Below are positions 24,185 to 47,786 of a DNA stretch of 64,000 bases, piece after piece. Numbering within the stretch: the first letter of the stretch is position 1; the number at the start of each line of letters is the position of its first letter. Below the pieces are notes generated by a model, which saw only the letters and a program-made list of their open reading frames with translations, had not been told where the DNA came from and did not search any database. The translations under genes and the position numbers were made by a program. The stretch spans positions 1,572,026 through 1,636,025 of the forward strand of contig LNAC01000335.1 of the NCBI GenBank assembly GCA_002007465.1, written 5' to 3'. The stretch is from Ailurus styani. Taxonomy: Eukaryota > Chordata > Mammalia > Carnivora > Ailuridae.

Positions 24185-27170
24185 AACACAGCCCCCAGTG
24201 GTCCCGTAAACTGTTGGTGGCACAGAGTAGGGCAGGAGAGTTCAGTGATGGGACAGGCAGAGCCCGCACAGAAGCTGTGAAGATGTCAGCTGCTATTCTG
24301 TGCTTAACCGAACCTTCAAGAAACAGGCATCGAATGGAAAATGCCATCCTTGTATCAGGACAGCCAGCACATTTCCGCCACTTTCAATGCATAGCATACT
24401 CAAAAACACAAACTAAAGGGCTTCGAGGCATGAGAACGGGAGAATTATATCTTTTAATATTTCTACAATATTTGAAGTGGGTATTTAGAATGAAAAAAAA
24501 TTGGTCAAAGTATTTTTTTCTAAATCACTGCTTAAGCAGCCATAAACATTTTAAAGAAAAATAGCCCAGGACAGAAATATAATAGAGATTGCACACATTC
24601 ATGAATCTATCTGACTCCTAACAAGCTTAGCTTGGGAGGCATGGAGCAGTTTCTACGTTAGAAGCGTAATTATAAATCGTTAAAATACCCACTTGATCAC
24701 AGTACAGAACATTTTTATGGCTTCACTTGAATGCTCACTTAAGAATTTTCTCTGAAATGTACTCAGAGCAGAGACAGTTAAACAATAAAAGTGAGGTATT
24801 GCAAGACAATGCTACTAACTTAGAAATAGTTGGTGTAGAAACCATTTTCCCCGGGTCAGCCTTTCCACACGTTTCGTTTGTTTGTTTGTTTGCTTTTCCG
24901 GGTGGTGCGTCTTGAATGAAGGAAGGATGGTCTTTTGATGCCCGCAGGAAGGAGTACCCGAACTTTCTCCCTTCCTTTCCCGGCGAAGCAGGCCTGTGAG
25001 GGGCTAAGCTGCCCCTTTCCCCTCCAGATGTCCCTGCTTCTTCTGATGCAGAATCCTGGCTCTCTCCGTTGTGCTTTAAACTCTTGGGCGTTGGTGAAAT
25101 CTTGTCACGGGGTCTTTCTTTTAGCCAGAGTTGGTGGGGCTTCTGAGCCCCACTGTCTGAACCCTCAGCATGCTGACGGGGTAGCTGAAGGCATGAGACA
25201 GATGAAGGATTGACTTAAGACAAACAGTAACTCGGCATCCTAATCTCGATGTTTCTTTCTTGGAATTTCCCCCTGAGAATTCCTACTTAGTGTTTCCATC
25301 ACTCAGCAGTCCTATTTGGTCAGAGAACCTGGAAGTACGTGTAGATAAAACCCCCCGTCAGTAAGTGGATTCTTCCTAGGCTGCGCCCTAGCGTGGTGGA
25401 TGTTATTCTGAAAATTTCCCACTCTCTGTCTCGGGGGCAGGCATCCTAGGGGCCGACCCCTTGGCCACGAAACTTTCCTGACCTGAACCTCTGTTTTTCT
25501 TTCTTTCCATAAAAAAACAGCCTGATTAACCCTAACACACAGGCTAAGGTATAGATGTACTGAGATCCTGCTTATGAAAAAAATCACATCTAGTGTCCTG
25601 GAAACAGCCAGATCTTAGCACAGGCGAGCCCCCTTTTCTTCAGATGTCTGCCTGTCTGGTTCAAGCCAGCAGAGAGACTGACAAGGGGTCCTCCTCCAGG
25701 CTCCCTGCCGACCCTGGATGTTCGGTAAATACTCTTGGGTGAATAAACGAACGAGAGAACCTGACTTAAACGAACGCCACAAAAGGGTTATTCCAATTCA
25801 GAAAGAGACTTCTCCAAATTGAAGAGCTTTCAAGCTCTTTTCTAGCCAAAGCCATCTAGGTTTCTGATTTATTTCCCATGTCCACAGGGGCTCTCTTGCT
25901 AGTGAGAACACAGACCACAGTCTGTTTTCTTGTGGTGTTTTTTTAAATTAAGAAACAGTGTAACACGTAGCATTTAAAAATAAATTAAAAAATAATTTGG
26001 ATTTGTGCATTAACAAAAGCAAACAAAAGAGCGCAACATAACAGGCCAATATATTCCAATATATAAATGTTTGCATAGCGGCTTGAATGAAATAGATTAT
26101 TTAGTCCTGTGCCTTTTCCTACATGTTCTCTCAGAAGTCTGCGGGGAGATGAGCTTTAAACTTTCCGTCTAGAACTGTGAGGTGTCTGAGATTTTGCTCT
26201 ATTTGCAACAAGTTCGCCTGCCTGTTTCCCGGAAGCTGGGAGAAGACAGGAGACTCCTGGATCAGAGACAGGGCAGCGTGGGGCTGACTTGGTTATTCAG
26301 AAAGCCTGGCAGGCAGCATGGCGTCCTGTCCTTGGTGTCCCTTGACCCTACGTCACACGCGCGCCATGTTTTTTGGCCCAGACGGATGTCTGCCCACGCG
26401 GGGGCTTACATTACAAGAGCTCAGGGAACCTGAATTTTTGTGGAGGAAGCATGCCTGCCCTTCGCCTGGAAGGAAAAAAAATGATTTTACAAGGCGGCTT
26501 TCTATATAAATGTCCTTGAAAGACAGTTCAGAAGCAAAGATAGGGCTTCCCTCTGTAAGATGGGCAGAAATGTCAGAAACCCATGGAGAATTGTCCTACC
26601 TCTGCTCTGGCCGCCACAGCCTTTTATCATCCTTAGAAAATGCTGAGTCTATGTGGCAAAGCACTTACTTCATATTTATTTCAACTTTTCAGATATGTAT
26701 TTCTTTTATCTTATCCTAAGCATAATTCTTGTGTCAGAGTTAATGTTGAACTCATAGGGATCCTACACATTTTGGTTTAACAGCATTGGTGACTCAGATT
26801 TAAAATGCTAAGAAAAAAGCATTTGGAGGGGGGGGGTTCTAAAATGACCAAGACAACTTGAGATAGACAATTAGTTGAGAAACAGCTATTTGATCTTGAT
26901 ACAATTTTAAACTTATTTGGCTAAATCCTATATAAATTAACACTTCCTTTGAATGCAAAATTGTGACTACCCCTCAGAAGTGACTCTGATTTTTTGTATA
27001 TATGACAGCAAAATCTTGGGAGAGTAAATATGTTTCCTTTATAAACAGAGTGTAGATAAATCCAAATATCTGATTGGAGGAGAAAATTTTGAATGAAAAG
27101 CCTTTTCATTCCACTACTGCAGGGTTGTTTGCTCATTCCCCTATATTAAAACGGGCAGTTTGCCTCTTTC
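24185..27170. other. Intron 3 stretch without recognised gene
   Basis: Mostly unique-looking sequence. (GTTT)n occurs near 24876-24892. A fragment near 25700-25750 (ggtaaatactcttgggtgaa) resembles an L2/MIR-class end at low certainty. A G run lies at about 26828-26836. Confidence 0.4.
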
Positions 27171-27174
27171 TTAA

Positions 27175-27299
27175 AAAATACGTATTTATTTAAAGTTTAT
27201 TTTTTTAGTCATTTATCTAATAAACCCACGTGGGGTTCGGACTCAAGGCCCTGAGATCAGGAGTTGCACGCTCCTCTGACTGAGCTGGCCAGGCACCCT
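27175..27299 (-). mobile_element. Old carnivore SINE fragment, antisense
   Basis: cacgtggggttcggactcaa, ccctgagatcaggagttgca and ctgactgagctggccaggca are a diverged inverted CAN-SINE without most of the CT-rich part. Confidence 0.8.
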
Positions 27300-27429
27300 G
27301 CCAGTGAGCTTCTCGGAAGAAATGAAAATCCACATAGGAGGTTCTAGTTGCTCAGTGGCATTCACTCTCCCTCAGAAATTATTTAGAAATGGAGGTTTTG
27401 TTCAAGATGCCTAATGCCAGTGTGAAGTT

Positions 27430-27695
27430 TCCCCCCAATTTACTGCGCTGTAGTTGACGTGTGACGTCTCCCTCCTCTCCCCTCCACACACCCGTTCCCT
27501 GGGGTCGCTCTGCATCCAGATTTCCTCCTGTAGCAACCCAGGCACATTGGATTAGGAGTCACCCTAGTGGCCTCATGTGACCTCGATCACCTCTTTCTGG
27601 ACCTTGTCTCCAAACCCAGTCACATTCTGAAGGACGGGGGGTCGGGCTCCCACATATGACCTGGGGGTCGGGGACACAATTCAGCCCGTCACAGT
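27430..27695 (-). mobile_element. Ancient MaLR-type LTR fragment (MLT1-like), antisense
   Basis: cacattggattaggagtcac, ctcatgtgacctcgatcacc, cccagtcacattctgaagga and cacaattcagcccgtcacag match the order of an inverted MLT1-type LTR, as at 11.2 kb. The copy is strongly diverged. Confidence 0.55.
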
Positions 27696-27699
27696 AAGT

Positions 27700-29220
27700 T
27701 AGACGCGTTCCCTACTTAATAAAGTATTTTAGTGTTGAATTAAATACATATGGTATCACTTCAAGTCACTGGTACTTCTCGGTGAGAAATCTTCCAAATT
27801 TTGTATAAATAACCCATGTGATATATCACTATTTTGAACATATACAGGAGGCTAGTAGGACAGTGCTATTCTGCCAATAATCTGAGTTGTTAAAGAATGC
27901 CCTCGAAACTATGCCCGGAGTCAAGTTTAAATGTTATATTTCATTCTTTTCATTCGATTAACTTACTTAATTCCTTCAAGTTGCTGATAAGAGGCACACT
28001 ATTAAACACTCATTTGAGGCATTTCTTACAACACTAACAATACTTCATTTTGTTCTTTTGTGTCACTCCTCAAATACTGGAAGCTGACTCCGTTTCCAGA
28101 AAATAAGCCTGTGTCGTGTGTCAGACCACACACATCTTCTGCGACGTTCTGGTATTGTTTTCAATGACCGTACGTTGTTTTTAAAGTATGATCTTGTTGC
28201 TATTAGAAATATTTTTTTCTGGCTTTTTCTCTACTTTTAACCTCTTTGCCAACACCAGTGGGCCTTTCAGATATCTTAAAAAATGTATTTCTCCTGATCA
28301 CGTAAGAAGATGAGGGAGGGAAGAGCATTGAGAAACCCTTCTCTAGTTTTTCTGCAGCATCAAGGAAACCTGTCTTGTCTCCTGGGTTCAGGTTTCAAGC
28401 AGAAGGTAAAACTAAACAGTGAAAGCCTACAGCTTCTCAATGTGTCTTAAAAAGACTTTATTTCGGTAATATTTAGGTCATGTTTACATTACCCTTCTTT
28501 ATACAGCGGAGATAACGGAAGCACGTCACCGCAGAGCAGTGCTTGGGACCCTGTTTCCTGCATCTGTATTGGCCTTGGGATGTGGATGAGTCCAGGGCCA
28601 GGCGGTACGGGTTTCCGTGTGGTGCAGCTGTGCTCCGTCACGGGCGGGTTCCTCTCCAAGTAGGGGAAGGTGCTCGGACCCAGAGAGGTGATCGTCTCTT
28701 TGCTCAGTCACTGCTTTGACTGCGTGACTTGCTTCCACTAAGAGTCCATAAAAGAAACCAGGAAATACTAAGGGCACACTTTTTCCAACACACATCAGAA
28801 GACACCCTTCAGGTACACGTTTGCTTGTTTTAAGTGAGAAGAGAGATTATTCGTTCACTTTCTAGAACGTTGTTGAGGTAAGCTCATCTGCACAAGTTAA
28901 AACTTGAGCGTTCACCTTTCACAAAGCACCCCGCTGGCAGATCTCACGGGAGAGCCCTGCCCAATCACACATGTGACATCCCACGACCATACATGTGACA
29001 TCCCAATCTGGTTCACTCGATAAAACAAAAGGAGGAGGAGGATACTTTCCTTGATTTATCTATGTATAAATGTTATAGTACTTTCTAGTTCACTCAGATA
29101 CTAAAAATAATTTATAACAAGGTCATTTACTTTAAAGCAACTGAGTATAACTTTTACGGGGTCTAACTACAGGAAATAATTTCAGGACATCCTTTCATGG
29201 TCCGTGAGCCTCTGGAAATA
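27700..29220. other. Intron 3 stretch without recognised gene
   Basis: No coding or named repeat. A short imperfect tandem holds two copies of acatgtgacatccca, at about 28969 and 28990. Confidence 0.4.
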
Positions 29221-29229
29221 ACAGGGACA

Positions 29230-29390
29230 AAATATTATTTTTAATAATAATAATAATTATTATTATTCCCCCATTACTCATGAAGAAGCTGAGATGTGGG
29301 GAGATTTAAGCATCTTGTCCAAGACCATCACAGCCCCGTAATTAAAATGGCCAGAATTAGAGCTGGAGGATTCCTGCACACCCTCTTAAT
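29230..29390 (-). mobile_element. MIR SINE fragment, antisense
   Basis: cccccattactcatgaagaa, gctgagatgtggggag and catcttgtccaagaccatca correspond to the inverted MIR core. An AAT/ATT palindrome sits at its left end. Confidence 0.6.
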
Positions 29391-36846
<7,456 letters not shown>

Positions 36847-36985
36847 GGACACCTGGGGGGCTTGGTCAGTTAAGCATCCAACTCTTGATCTCAGCTCAGT
36901 ATCTTAGGGTCGCGAGTTCAAGTCTCACATTGGGCTCCACGCTGGGCATGGAGCCTACTTTAAAAAAATTAAAATATTGTGTTTA
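36847..36985 (+). mobile_element. Old carnivore tRNA-Lys SINE, sense
   Basis: gggacacctggggggcttgg, cagttaagcatccaactctt, ttgggctccacgctgggcat and ggagcctactt: an older CAN-SINE subtype without the CT-rich body. Confidence 0.92.
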
Positions 36986-37139
36986 TTTAAAAAATGTATG
37001 ACTGTTGCAGCAAAAATTTATAGGCTTTATTTAGAAAACTCAACACATGTCAATATTTATAAGCCTGATGTTAACATTCTAATTTATATATAATATAGAG
37101 TTTGTTTTATATACAATGAGATACATATTCATTGACCTA

Positions 37140-38775
37140 TATCAATTCTGACCTTTCTTCCTTTGTATTGATCCATATTTCATATCATTTTCCTTCCCCC
37201 TCAAAGACTTCATTTAAAGTTTTCTTGCCGCATAGTTCTGCTGGTGAGGAATATTTCACTTTTCGTATGTCTGAAGAAATTTGGTACATTGCCTTCATTT
37301 TTGAAAGTTATTTTAACTCAGTATAGAATTCTAGGCTAACCTTTCTTTGTTCATCACTTTCAAGATGGCGTTCTTCTGTTTCCACACTCGCATCCTCTCC
37401 ACTGAGAAATCCTCCGCCATCTGGAATTGTGTTTCTCTGGATGTGACATTTCCTTTTTTCTCTCTAGCTGCTTTTAAGATTTTGAGCAATTTGTTTCTGG
37501 TTTGATTCCATTTTGTTTTACTCTGTTTCTTGTGTTTGGAGTTCACTGGGCTATTTGGATTTGTGAGCTTATAGTTTTCATCAGCTTTGGAAAGTTTTAG
37601 CCATTGTTTCTTCAAATATTTTTTCTAAATGTTCCCCTCACTCTTTTCCTTAAGGGACCCAATTATCATTAGATAAAACATGTATTAGGCTCTTTGACTT
37701 TGTTTTGTTACACGACTTCACTGATGTCCTGTTTTGTTTTGTTTTAATTATTATTTTTTCTTCTTTGTTTCACTTAAAAATATTGCTGTTGCTGTGTCTT
37801 CAAGTTCACTGGTCTATTTTTCAGCAATGTTTAATCTGCCAGTAATCCCATTCAGTGTACTTTTCAACTCAGACGTTGTAATTTTCACTTTTTTAAAAGT
37901 ATCTTTTGTGTATCTACTTACTTTTTGAACATATGGATGACAGTTATAACAACTACCTTAATGTCTTTCTTTGCTAATTATAATATCAATGTCAGTTCTG
38001 TTTTGATTGTTTTTTCCCTCACTGTGGGTCATACTTTCCAGCTTCCTGGTATGCCTGGAAATTTTTGAGTAGATGCCAGACATTTTGATTTTTACCTGTT
38101 GATGCTAGATATTTTTGCATTCTTACAGCTTGAGCTTTCTTCAAGGATACATTGGATTGAAGGGATTTGATCCTTTTAGGTTTTGCCCTTAGAATGTGTT
38201 AGCCCACACCAGAGCAGTGTTTGGTCTAGGGTAATTATTCTTACCACTGAGGTAAGACCCTCCATCCAATGGCAGAGACTAGTGAGGTTTCCAGTCTGGA
38301 CAATGCAGAGGGCACTGTTCCCAACCCTATGTTCATGCCAGCTCTCTTTCCCATCCATCCTTTTAGATGGTTTATTACTCGCACACACTGTTCAGTACTT
38401 TGCTGAATGGTGATCACCAGTGTTCTCACTGTTTGTCCTTGTCTGCTCCATGCTTTGCCTGTGGATTCCAGGTGCTTTGTTCCCACCAGACCCCTGACTC
38501 TGTCTCCTCTTCTCAGGGCATCTGCTGGGCTCTGCCTCAGTCTCTCCTTCCTGCCCTGTGACCCGGAAACTCTCTCACGGCAATGCCCCAACTGGTGTTC
38601 CAGGGCTCGTCTCGTATGTCTCTCATCTCTTGGGCATCAAGAAAACACATTGCTTTATGTGCCCTCCTCCCCCCACTATCTTTTCTGGCTTCAATGAGAG
38701 AGTAAATCTAGGTACTCCATCTTGGTCAGGAGTGGAAATCATCAGTGCAGCTCTCACTCTTGTGGCACTGCCTTT
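37140..38775 (-). mobile_element. LINE-1/HAL1-type 5' module, antisense
   Basis: agttattttaactcagtata, ttagccattgtttcttcaaa, ttttctaaatgttcccct and gatgccagacattttgattt are the inverted 5' region of old L1M/HAL1-type elements, the same module as 18.1-19.7 kb. It ends near ctccatcttggtcagga (about 38717). A minus-strand open frame at 37331-37615 is a decayed remnant. Confidence 0.7.
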
Positions 38776-38814
38776 CCTTCACCCAGTGCTCTAACGTAAT
38801 AACGTAGCCAACAC

Positions 38815-38980
38815 CCGTGTTTCAGGCACTGTTATGCACACTGTCGAGATGTTGACTTATTTAATGCTCCATTTCAATGCTGTGTGGGAAGGGCCTCTTC
38901 ATCTTCTACAGATGAGGAAACGGGCACAGAACGGGTTAAGGTTTTCCACAGCAGAATCAGGATTTGGACCCTCACAGGAC
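38815..38980 (-). mobile_element. MIR SINE, antisense
   Basis: tttcaggcactgttatgcac, cttctacagatgaggaaacg, ggcacagaacgggttaagg and agcagaatcaggatttggac match the inverted MIR consensus in order. Confidence 0.8.
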
Positions 38981-39164
38981 AACTCCAACCCTTTCTCTGA
39001 GCTACTGCTCTATGTTGTTCTGAAAGGCCATTTGTGGGACCAGATCCAGAAGCGATGAGTCTGGCAGTACAAATTTAGTCTCACTACTGGTAAAATGGAT
39101 TTCTTTCCCTAAACAGCTAACATGTGTGGGCCCTTTTTTTCATAATATTGTTAGTGATGGTCAT

Positions 39165-39345
39165 CAAATATAAATACATATGTACTATATACAGAATATA
39201 ATAATATAGAATATATATAGAATATATTATAATATAGAATATAATGGAAACATATGTAATATAAATATATGTAATATAAATATAAATTTATACATATAAT
39301 ATAGCTGTATGTAATACAAATGTATATGTAATACAAATATCATAA
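39165..39345. repeat. AT-rich low-complexity/minisatellite-like tract
   Basis: Repeated units of the type aatatagaatata and gtaatataaatata over about 180 bases with almost no G or C. Confidence 0.9.
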
Positions 39346-41550
39346 AAATTTAAATGTCCATAATTAATATAGGTAATCAACTAACATATTTTTATTTGAA
39401 TAAAAACACCAAAATCATGCATTAAATTCCCCCTTAACCTCACACTTAACTTTTACAAGAAGGCTTCATGAAAAATGTCTTTGTGTGTAATTCAACTAAT
39501 TAAATAATTAGGGTACTTGAAATAGAGGTCACTTATTATGAATTAGAATGGGAAGCAATAGTTTTATCTGTTGTAAGAGTATAGAACCTACATTCCAAAG
39601 TAGAAAATGTGATACTTCATTGAAAATAGGAAGTGTTTTTCCAATTTATGCGACTTTAATGTATAATTATTAGTTTTATTAACCGGGATTATATTTCAAT
39701 GGCTATCACCAACATGTGGCTCAGTGGACATTGCACTCAAGGGGGCCTGCCTGGAGCTGTCCCCCATCCACACTTGGTGAGCTAGCTGCTGCAAACTCAT
39801 TGAGCTAAGAAGTCTCTGTCCCAATATAGTGTCTTGGTTTAATTTTTAAAAATCTATTGCCTGTAAAAATTGTATATGAGTACATGTTTAAAAATGTTAT
39901 TTTCTATTTAGTGACTTGTCAGTTGTTTTCAGATATTCAGATTGATTTATGAATGTTTGTGAGTAAACAACATTTTATAGGATTGATTCTCTTTGACGAG
40001 GCCTATAATTGAGTTTGCAATCTAAATATTCCTGCTGTAAGTCGTTCTTATGATAAGGTGTGCTCCTGTCTATCATGTGGGCTTCGCAGAGGGGCTTCTT
40101 GATCAATAGTATAGCTCATTGTTTGAACCATGTTGGCTACTTTTGGGTGCTTGTCTGTAAATTGCATATGACAGGTGCCACATGACTGGTAAAGTCTTAC
40201 GGTCTTTCTTTCCAGACACTTCCCCAGAGAAGACCTCCCCCTTACTCCTACTTCCTCCATCGTGACTGTGGGCTTCCTTGTCTCTAGTTTCCTTAGCAAC
40301 CCACAGTAAGACTAGGATATTCCTGGTGAAATGCGTTCTTTTCATGAGAGCAGACTTGAAAAGGTGAGGGGAGCACACTCAGCTCTGGGAGGGGCCAAGT
40401 TATGTCTGTCCCCTTGGGTTTCATCCCAGTATCCCAGCACCTAGTGGGCGCTACACCCATGTTAAATGAAAATACAGCTGTACTTGGGGGAACGAATGGA
40501 AATTAAGTCAGGGCAGTGTGGGGGGAGGGGAGGGAGGGAAAATGGAGGAAATGGTCTTTTAATAACAAAACTGTGTCTACCAAAGCCAAATCCCTGCCAA
40601 GGTGGAATCTGAAGCTACGGAAGACTGTCCGTATAAAACCAAGCTTCTGTATTATTCCACAGGAGCCATAATATTTACCTATTTTTTGACCTCATAAATA
40701 TATATTCAGGAAAAGCCACAAATGAAGTGTATTGAATTATTCAATAGGCAGATGAACAAAAATAATTAAATTTGTGATTTCCCATCTAAAATAGGGTTTT
40801 TAATTTTTAAATCGAAGAAGGATCGCCGCATGTCTCCCCGTGAGCTGGTTCTTAGCACGGCCACCTGTAAGCAGTCAGGAATCTGGCACAGAGAGGATCG
40901 CTGCTCAGTGCTGCTGAGTGCGGGATGACAGGTGTCTGTAAAGGGCCAGACAGCACACATTTTAGGCTTTGTGGGCACCTGTGCTCTCTGCCACGATTCT
41001 TCGTTTTTTTTGTGTTTGTTTGTTTGTTTGTTTTTTAACGAACCTTTAAAAGTTAGCTCGTAGGGCCGTACAGGCTGCAGAGTGATGTGGGTCATTTCAG
41101 ATGAAGAGAAGGAGCAGCCTTACATTCCACACTTCTCTAAGCAGTTCCTGAATTTTATCTGTGCTGTTTTTGCCCCCTCTTCACTGAGCTTACGTTTGTT
41201 ATCATTTAAGATTTTAGTGAAACTACCGGGACTCCTACAAGATATATTGTTTGAAGTGGTTTTGTTTTACTCCATTGACGACATCTCTAGATTATAACTC
41301 AGTCCCCTTCTAGGCTTGGAGAACCTGTCAAAATACATGTTAGATGTGTCTCACAAGATAAAATGTGTTGATTACCATGTGGTTGATTGTTCTAGGTACA
41401 AGTGTTAGTGATCTCACTGGAGAGGAAGTGAAAACATTACACCAAAAGGATTTTCAGGCCATTCTGTGTTTCTATAAATCCAATAAATTTTTCACTACCC
41501 CATTTTGGCTGAGGGGAATGTTCCAGGAAATACAATCTAGGTTCTTTAGA
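39346..41550. other. Intron 4 stretch without recognised gene
   Basis: A MER-type DNA transposon scrap (ctgtaaagggccagacagca, ttttaggctttgtgggca) at 40930-40985 is related to that at 5.29 kb. A (GTTT)n run lies at about 41010-41032. A region near 40410-40480 (cagtatcccagcacctagtg) may be an L2 end. Confidence 0.45.
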
Positions 41551-41552
41551 GC

Positions 41553-41700
41553 AGTGGTTCTCAAATGTAGTCACCAGCCAGCAATGTCAACATCGCCAAC
41601 ATTGCTAGGGGACATGTTAGAAATGCAGATTCTCAGGTCCTGCCCCAGGCCAGCAGGGTCACAATTCTGGGATGGGGCCCAGGATTCTGTGCTTACCCAA
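41553..41700 (+). mobile_element. MER5A-type hAT-Charlie transposon fossil
   Basis: cagtggttctcaaatgtagt, ttagaaatgcagattctcag, gtcctgccccaggccagcag and ggcccaggattctgtgctt follow the MER5A consensus closely from its 5' terminus. Confidence 0.85.
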
Positions 41701-42194
41701 CATGCCAGGACATCCTCATCCCTAGAAGACCAATGTTACTCTTACAAAGCAATCGTGGCAACAGGGACAAACATGAGCTGATCCAAAGAAACCTGATAAA
41801 ATCATTCGTGGAATAAACATTTCTTCTTTGCTCAGAAGGGACATCATTCGAATTTGACAAAGAGTTATGTTTTTATCATACATTCATTTAACTATGCAAT
41901 GAAGAATAATTGCTTATTTCCATGATTTTTAGACACACTGCTGTGTTTATATATTTTCCGCCATGTGTAGGAATCAAAATCAAACTCCTGAATTTTCAAA
42001 AGGTGGCTGCATGAAATGAAGGATTCCTTAAAGTTGTGAACATAAAGGGTTGACTGTAAATATTTTAGTTCATCCGAATGAAATGCAGGTCCCAGCATAC
42101 ATTAGCCACAGGCTTTCGTGAAGTTAAATAAATGACATCATATCATTGACTCGAAAGACATCAACTTCCTGTTTCATTGGATTCCTCTTACACC

Positions 42195-42600
42195 TTCACT
42201 TACTGCACATACACATTTTTAAAAATTTCTTTTTTAAAAATTTGAGTGCAGTGTACACACAATGTTACATTAGCGTCAGGTGTACAACATGGAGATTCGA
42301 TGATTTTACAGGCTATACGATGTTTATCGCAAGCGTAGCTGCCGCGTGTCCCCATACAACTCGATTAGAATGTCGTTTACTGTATTTCCTAGCCTTACCT
42401 TTCATACTGTGACTTATTCATTCATTCCGTAATGGAAAGCCCATACCTGCCATTCTGCTTCACCCACTTTACCCATCCCCCACCCTGTCCCTTTGATAGC
42501 CACCGTTTTGTTCTCTGCATTTATAGGTCTGATTCTGCTTTCTGTTTGTTTATTCATTTCTTTTGTTTTTAGATTCCACATATGAGTAAAATCATGTTTT
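42195..42600 (-). mobile_element. LINE-1 3' UTR fragment, antisense
   Basis: acattagcgtcaggtgtaca, tagccaccgttttgttctct and tttagattccacatatgagt are the inverted 3' UTR of L1MA-type elements in carnivores. Confidence 0.8.
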
Positions 42601-45525
<2,925 letters not shown>

Positions 45526-45614
45526 TGATCCAGCCTTCGAATGTGCTTCTCCCGAAGGCAGGGAAAGTGCCAATCATATACCCCTTTTAGCTCATATTTG
45601 ACTTAATTCACTCA

Positions 45615-45765
45615 ATAATTAATTTTTTAATTTAATTTTTTAACATTTTAGTTCCGGTTAGTTAACATACAGGGGTAGAGTTTAGGGGTTCAACACCTCC
45701 CTACATCACCCGGTGCTCCTCACACGTGCCCTCCTTCATCCCCATCATGTGGTTCTTAGTTTTAC
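45615..45765 (-). mobile_element. Carnivore LINE-1 3' UTR fragment, antisense
   Basis: ccggttagttaacatacagg, ctccctacatcacccggtgc and tcacacgtgccctccttcat are the inverted carnivore L1 3' UTR. Confidence 0.75.
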
Positions 45766-46698
45766 AGGTGTGTGGAAAGAGATGCATGCTTTTGCAAATT
45801 TGTCACAGTGCGTTCAAATAAAGCCCTTTCAGGGCAGGGTCTCCGTTTGGGATTGATTTCCTCTTGCTTCTTTCTCTTGTTTCTGAACTCCAAGCTCAGC
45901 TGCCTGTCACTCGCTTGAAAGGCCAATACTCTAGAGATGGATTTGGATTGGAAAGGAATCTGAGCTTAATTTAATTTGAGGCCAGCAAGATGGAGAGAAG
46001 GTGGACTCTTGTGCGAAAGCCAACTGCCGGGCTTCTGCCCGCCCCAGGGATTTGCAGAGGGGTTAGGAGTCGGTCAATAAAGGGAGTGAGGTGGTCTGCT
46101 GCATTTCTGGATCCTGGGCAGACTCCGTGGTGCTCAGGGGCTGTGCCTGGGGGTCTGGTTCCTGCTGGGTGATGTGCAGGGATGCCCCATTGTTTCTGCA
46201 CAGGGAGGCAAAGGCCCACAGATACACAAAGAAAGGTTAGTAAAATCATTCGTGTGACTTAAAAAAGAAAAAGATTTTGCCAGAAAACTTGCTTCACTCT
46301 TCAGAAGGCAGATGTAGCTTCGAACAGGCAACTGGGAAAGTTCGGGTCCTTCTCTCACCAAGGCCAGGGGGCTGTCGGCTATGGATCTGGGGACTTAGGC
46401 CAGCAAATGAGGAGCGTGTTACCTTGACGCCGGTGAACCCCTCAGACGGGTTCGAGTGTTGTCACGCTTCCGTTTCTCCACGCGGCTGCAGGCCCTCCAG
46501 TCCAGGCCAGCATGTCCTGAGCTGGCGTCTGTCCTTCCCTGTCTGCTTCACTGGAACCCAATCCTCTACAGATCAGTACACCCCGCTTCACACACTTATT
46601 TATGAAAATTGAGCAGCATTTACAGAAAGGGGATTGTTTTATGTAAGCTTTTCTCCATCTCGATTTTCCAACTCAGCTAAACCTTGTAGAAATCCCTT
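45766..46698. other. Intron 7 stretch without recognised gene
   Basis: A GC-richer patch around 46000-46180 and 46430-46560 has short open frames without domain likeness. Confidence 0.4.
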
Positions 46699-46699
46699 T

Positions 46700-46924
46700 T
46701 ATTTATTTTTTTTAAGATTTATTTATTTGAGAGAGAGAGAGAGAAGAGAGAGAGAGACAGCATGATGGGGGAGCGGCAGTGGGAGGAAAAGAGAGGGGAT
46801 TTCTCAAGCAGACTCCCCACAAAGCATAGAGCCCCACATGGGACTCAGTCCCAGGACCCCAAGATCATGACCTGAGCCAAAGTCAAGAGTCGGTCACTCA
46901 ACTGACTGAGCCCCCAGGCAGCCC
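46700..46924 (-). mobile_element. Carnivore SINE, antisense, older subtype
   Basis: aagatttatttatttgagag, a GA-rich body, caagatcatgacctgagcca and actgagcccccaggcagccc are an inverted older CAN-SINE. Confidence 0.9.
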
Positions 46925-47454
46925 TAAGCCTCGTAGACATTCTTTTCAGCCCCAGCTGTGGCTCTCTGTTGTGATGGCTGCCCGGTGTTCCACTGGGAGA
47001 GTTATTTCCTAATCAAGACGTTGGCTTTGTTTTTGCTTCTGTCTTACCATCAATAGGCTCTGTTTTGAGATACTGGTCTTTTATTTTGATGGCAAAGTTT
47101 TCAGGCGTAGAATTTCTTGGTTGAAACTTTGATACAGCTCTCCATTTTAATAAATGTTGTTGGGCTGTTTTCCAAAAACAACTGTCACCTGACATTTGTC
47201 ACCAGCGGCGTACTACGGAGCCCTCCCTTCACATTTCAGGCAGCCTCACGTTGTTAGACAGCCCTTGGGCTCTTGCCAGATCAATGGTCGTGAACTAATA
47301 ATATCTGATTGTTACTTCATGTTCATCTGACTACAGATGAATGAAAGAATCTTCTTTGTCCATTTCGGTTTGCTTCTCTGATCTTTGTTGATTCGCATTG
47401 TTTGGCCATTTTTAATTTTATTAAAATTTTTTTTCTTGTCCATTTACGAGATTT

Positions 47455-47652
47455 TTTTTCTTTTTTAAAGATTTTATTTATTTAGAGAAAGAGTAAGAGT
47501 TGGGGGAGGGGAAGAGGGAGAAAGAAAATATTAAGCAGTTTCCATGCCCAGCACAGAGTCTGACGTGGGGTTCAGGCACACGACCCTGAGATCATGACCT
47601 GAGCCGATATCAAGAGTCGGTCACTGAACCGACTGAGCCACCCAGGGGCCCC
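47455..47652 (-). mobile_element. Carnivore SINE, antisense, older subtype
   Basis: tttaaagattttatttattt, a GA-rich body, ctgagatcatgacctgagcc and ctgagccacccaggggcccc. Confidence 0.9.
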
Positions 47653-47786
47653 AATTTATAAAAGTTTTATGTTCGATAGATTACCCTTTGGCATTCATGA
47701 TCCAGATATTTTTTCAGATTAACCAATTTTCTATGAAATATAAGATCATGTTATAGTATAATTATATATTATATATCGTATCTTTT

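Noticed and set aside
23741..24564. Long open frames across the N stretch on both strands
   Set aside because: They read through undetermined bases and SINE sequence; artefacts of the gap.
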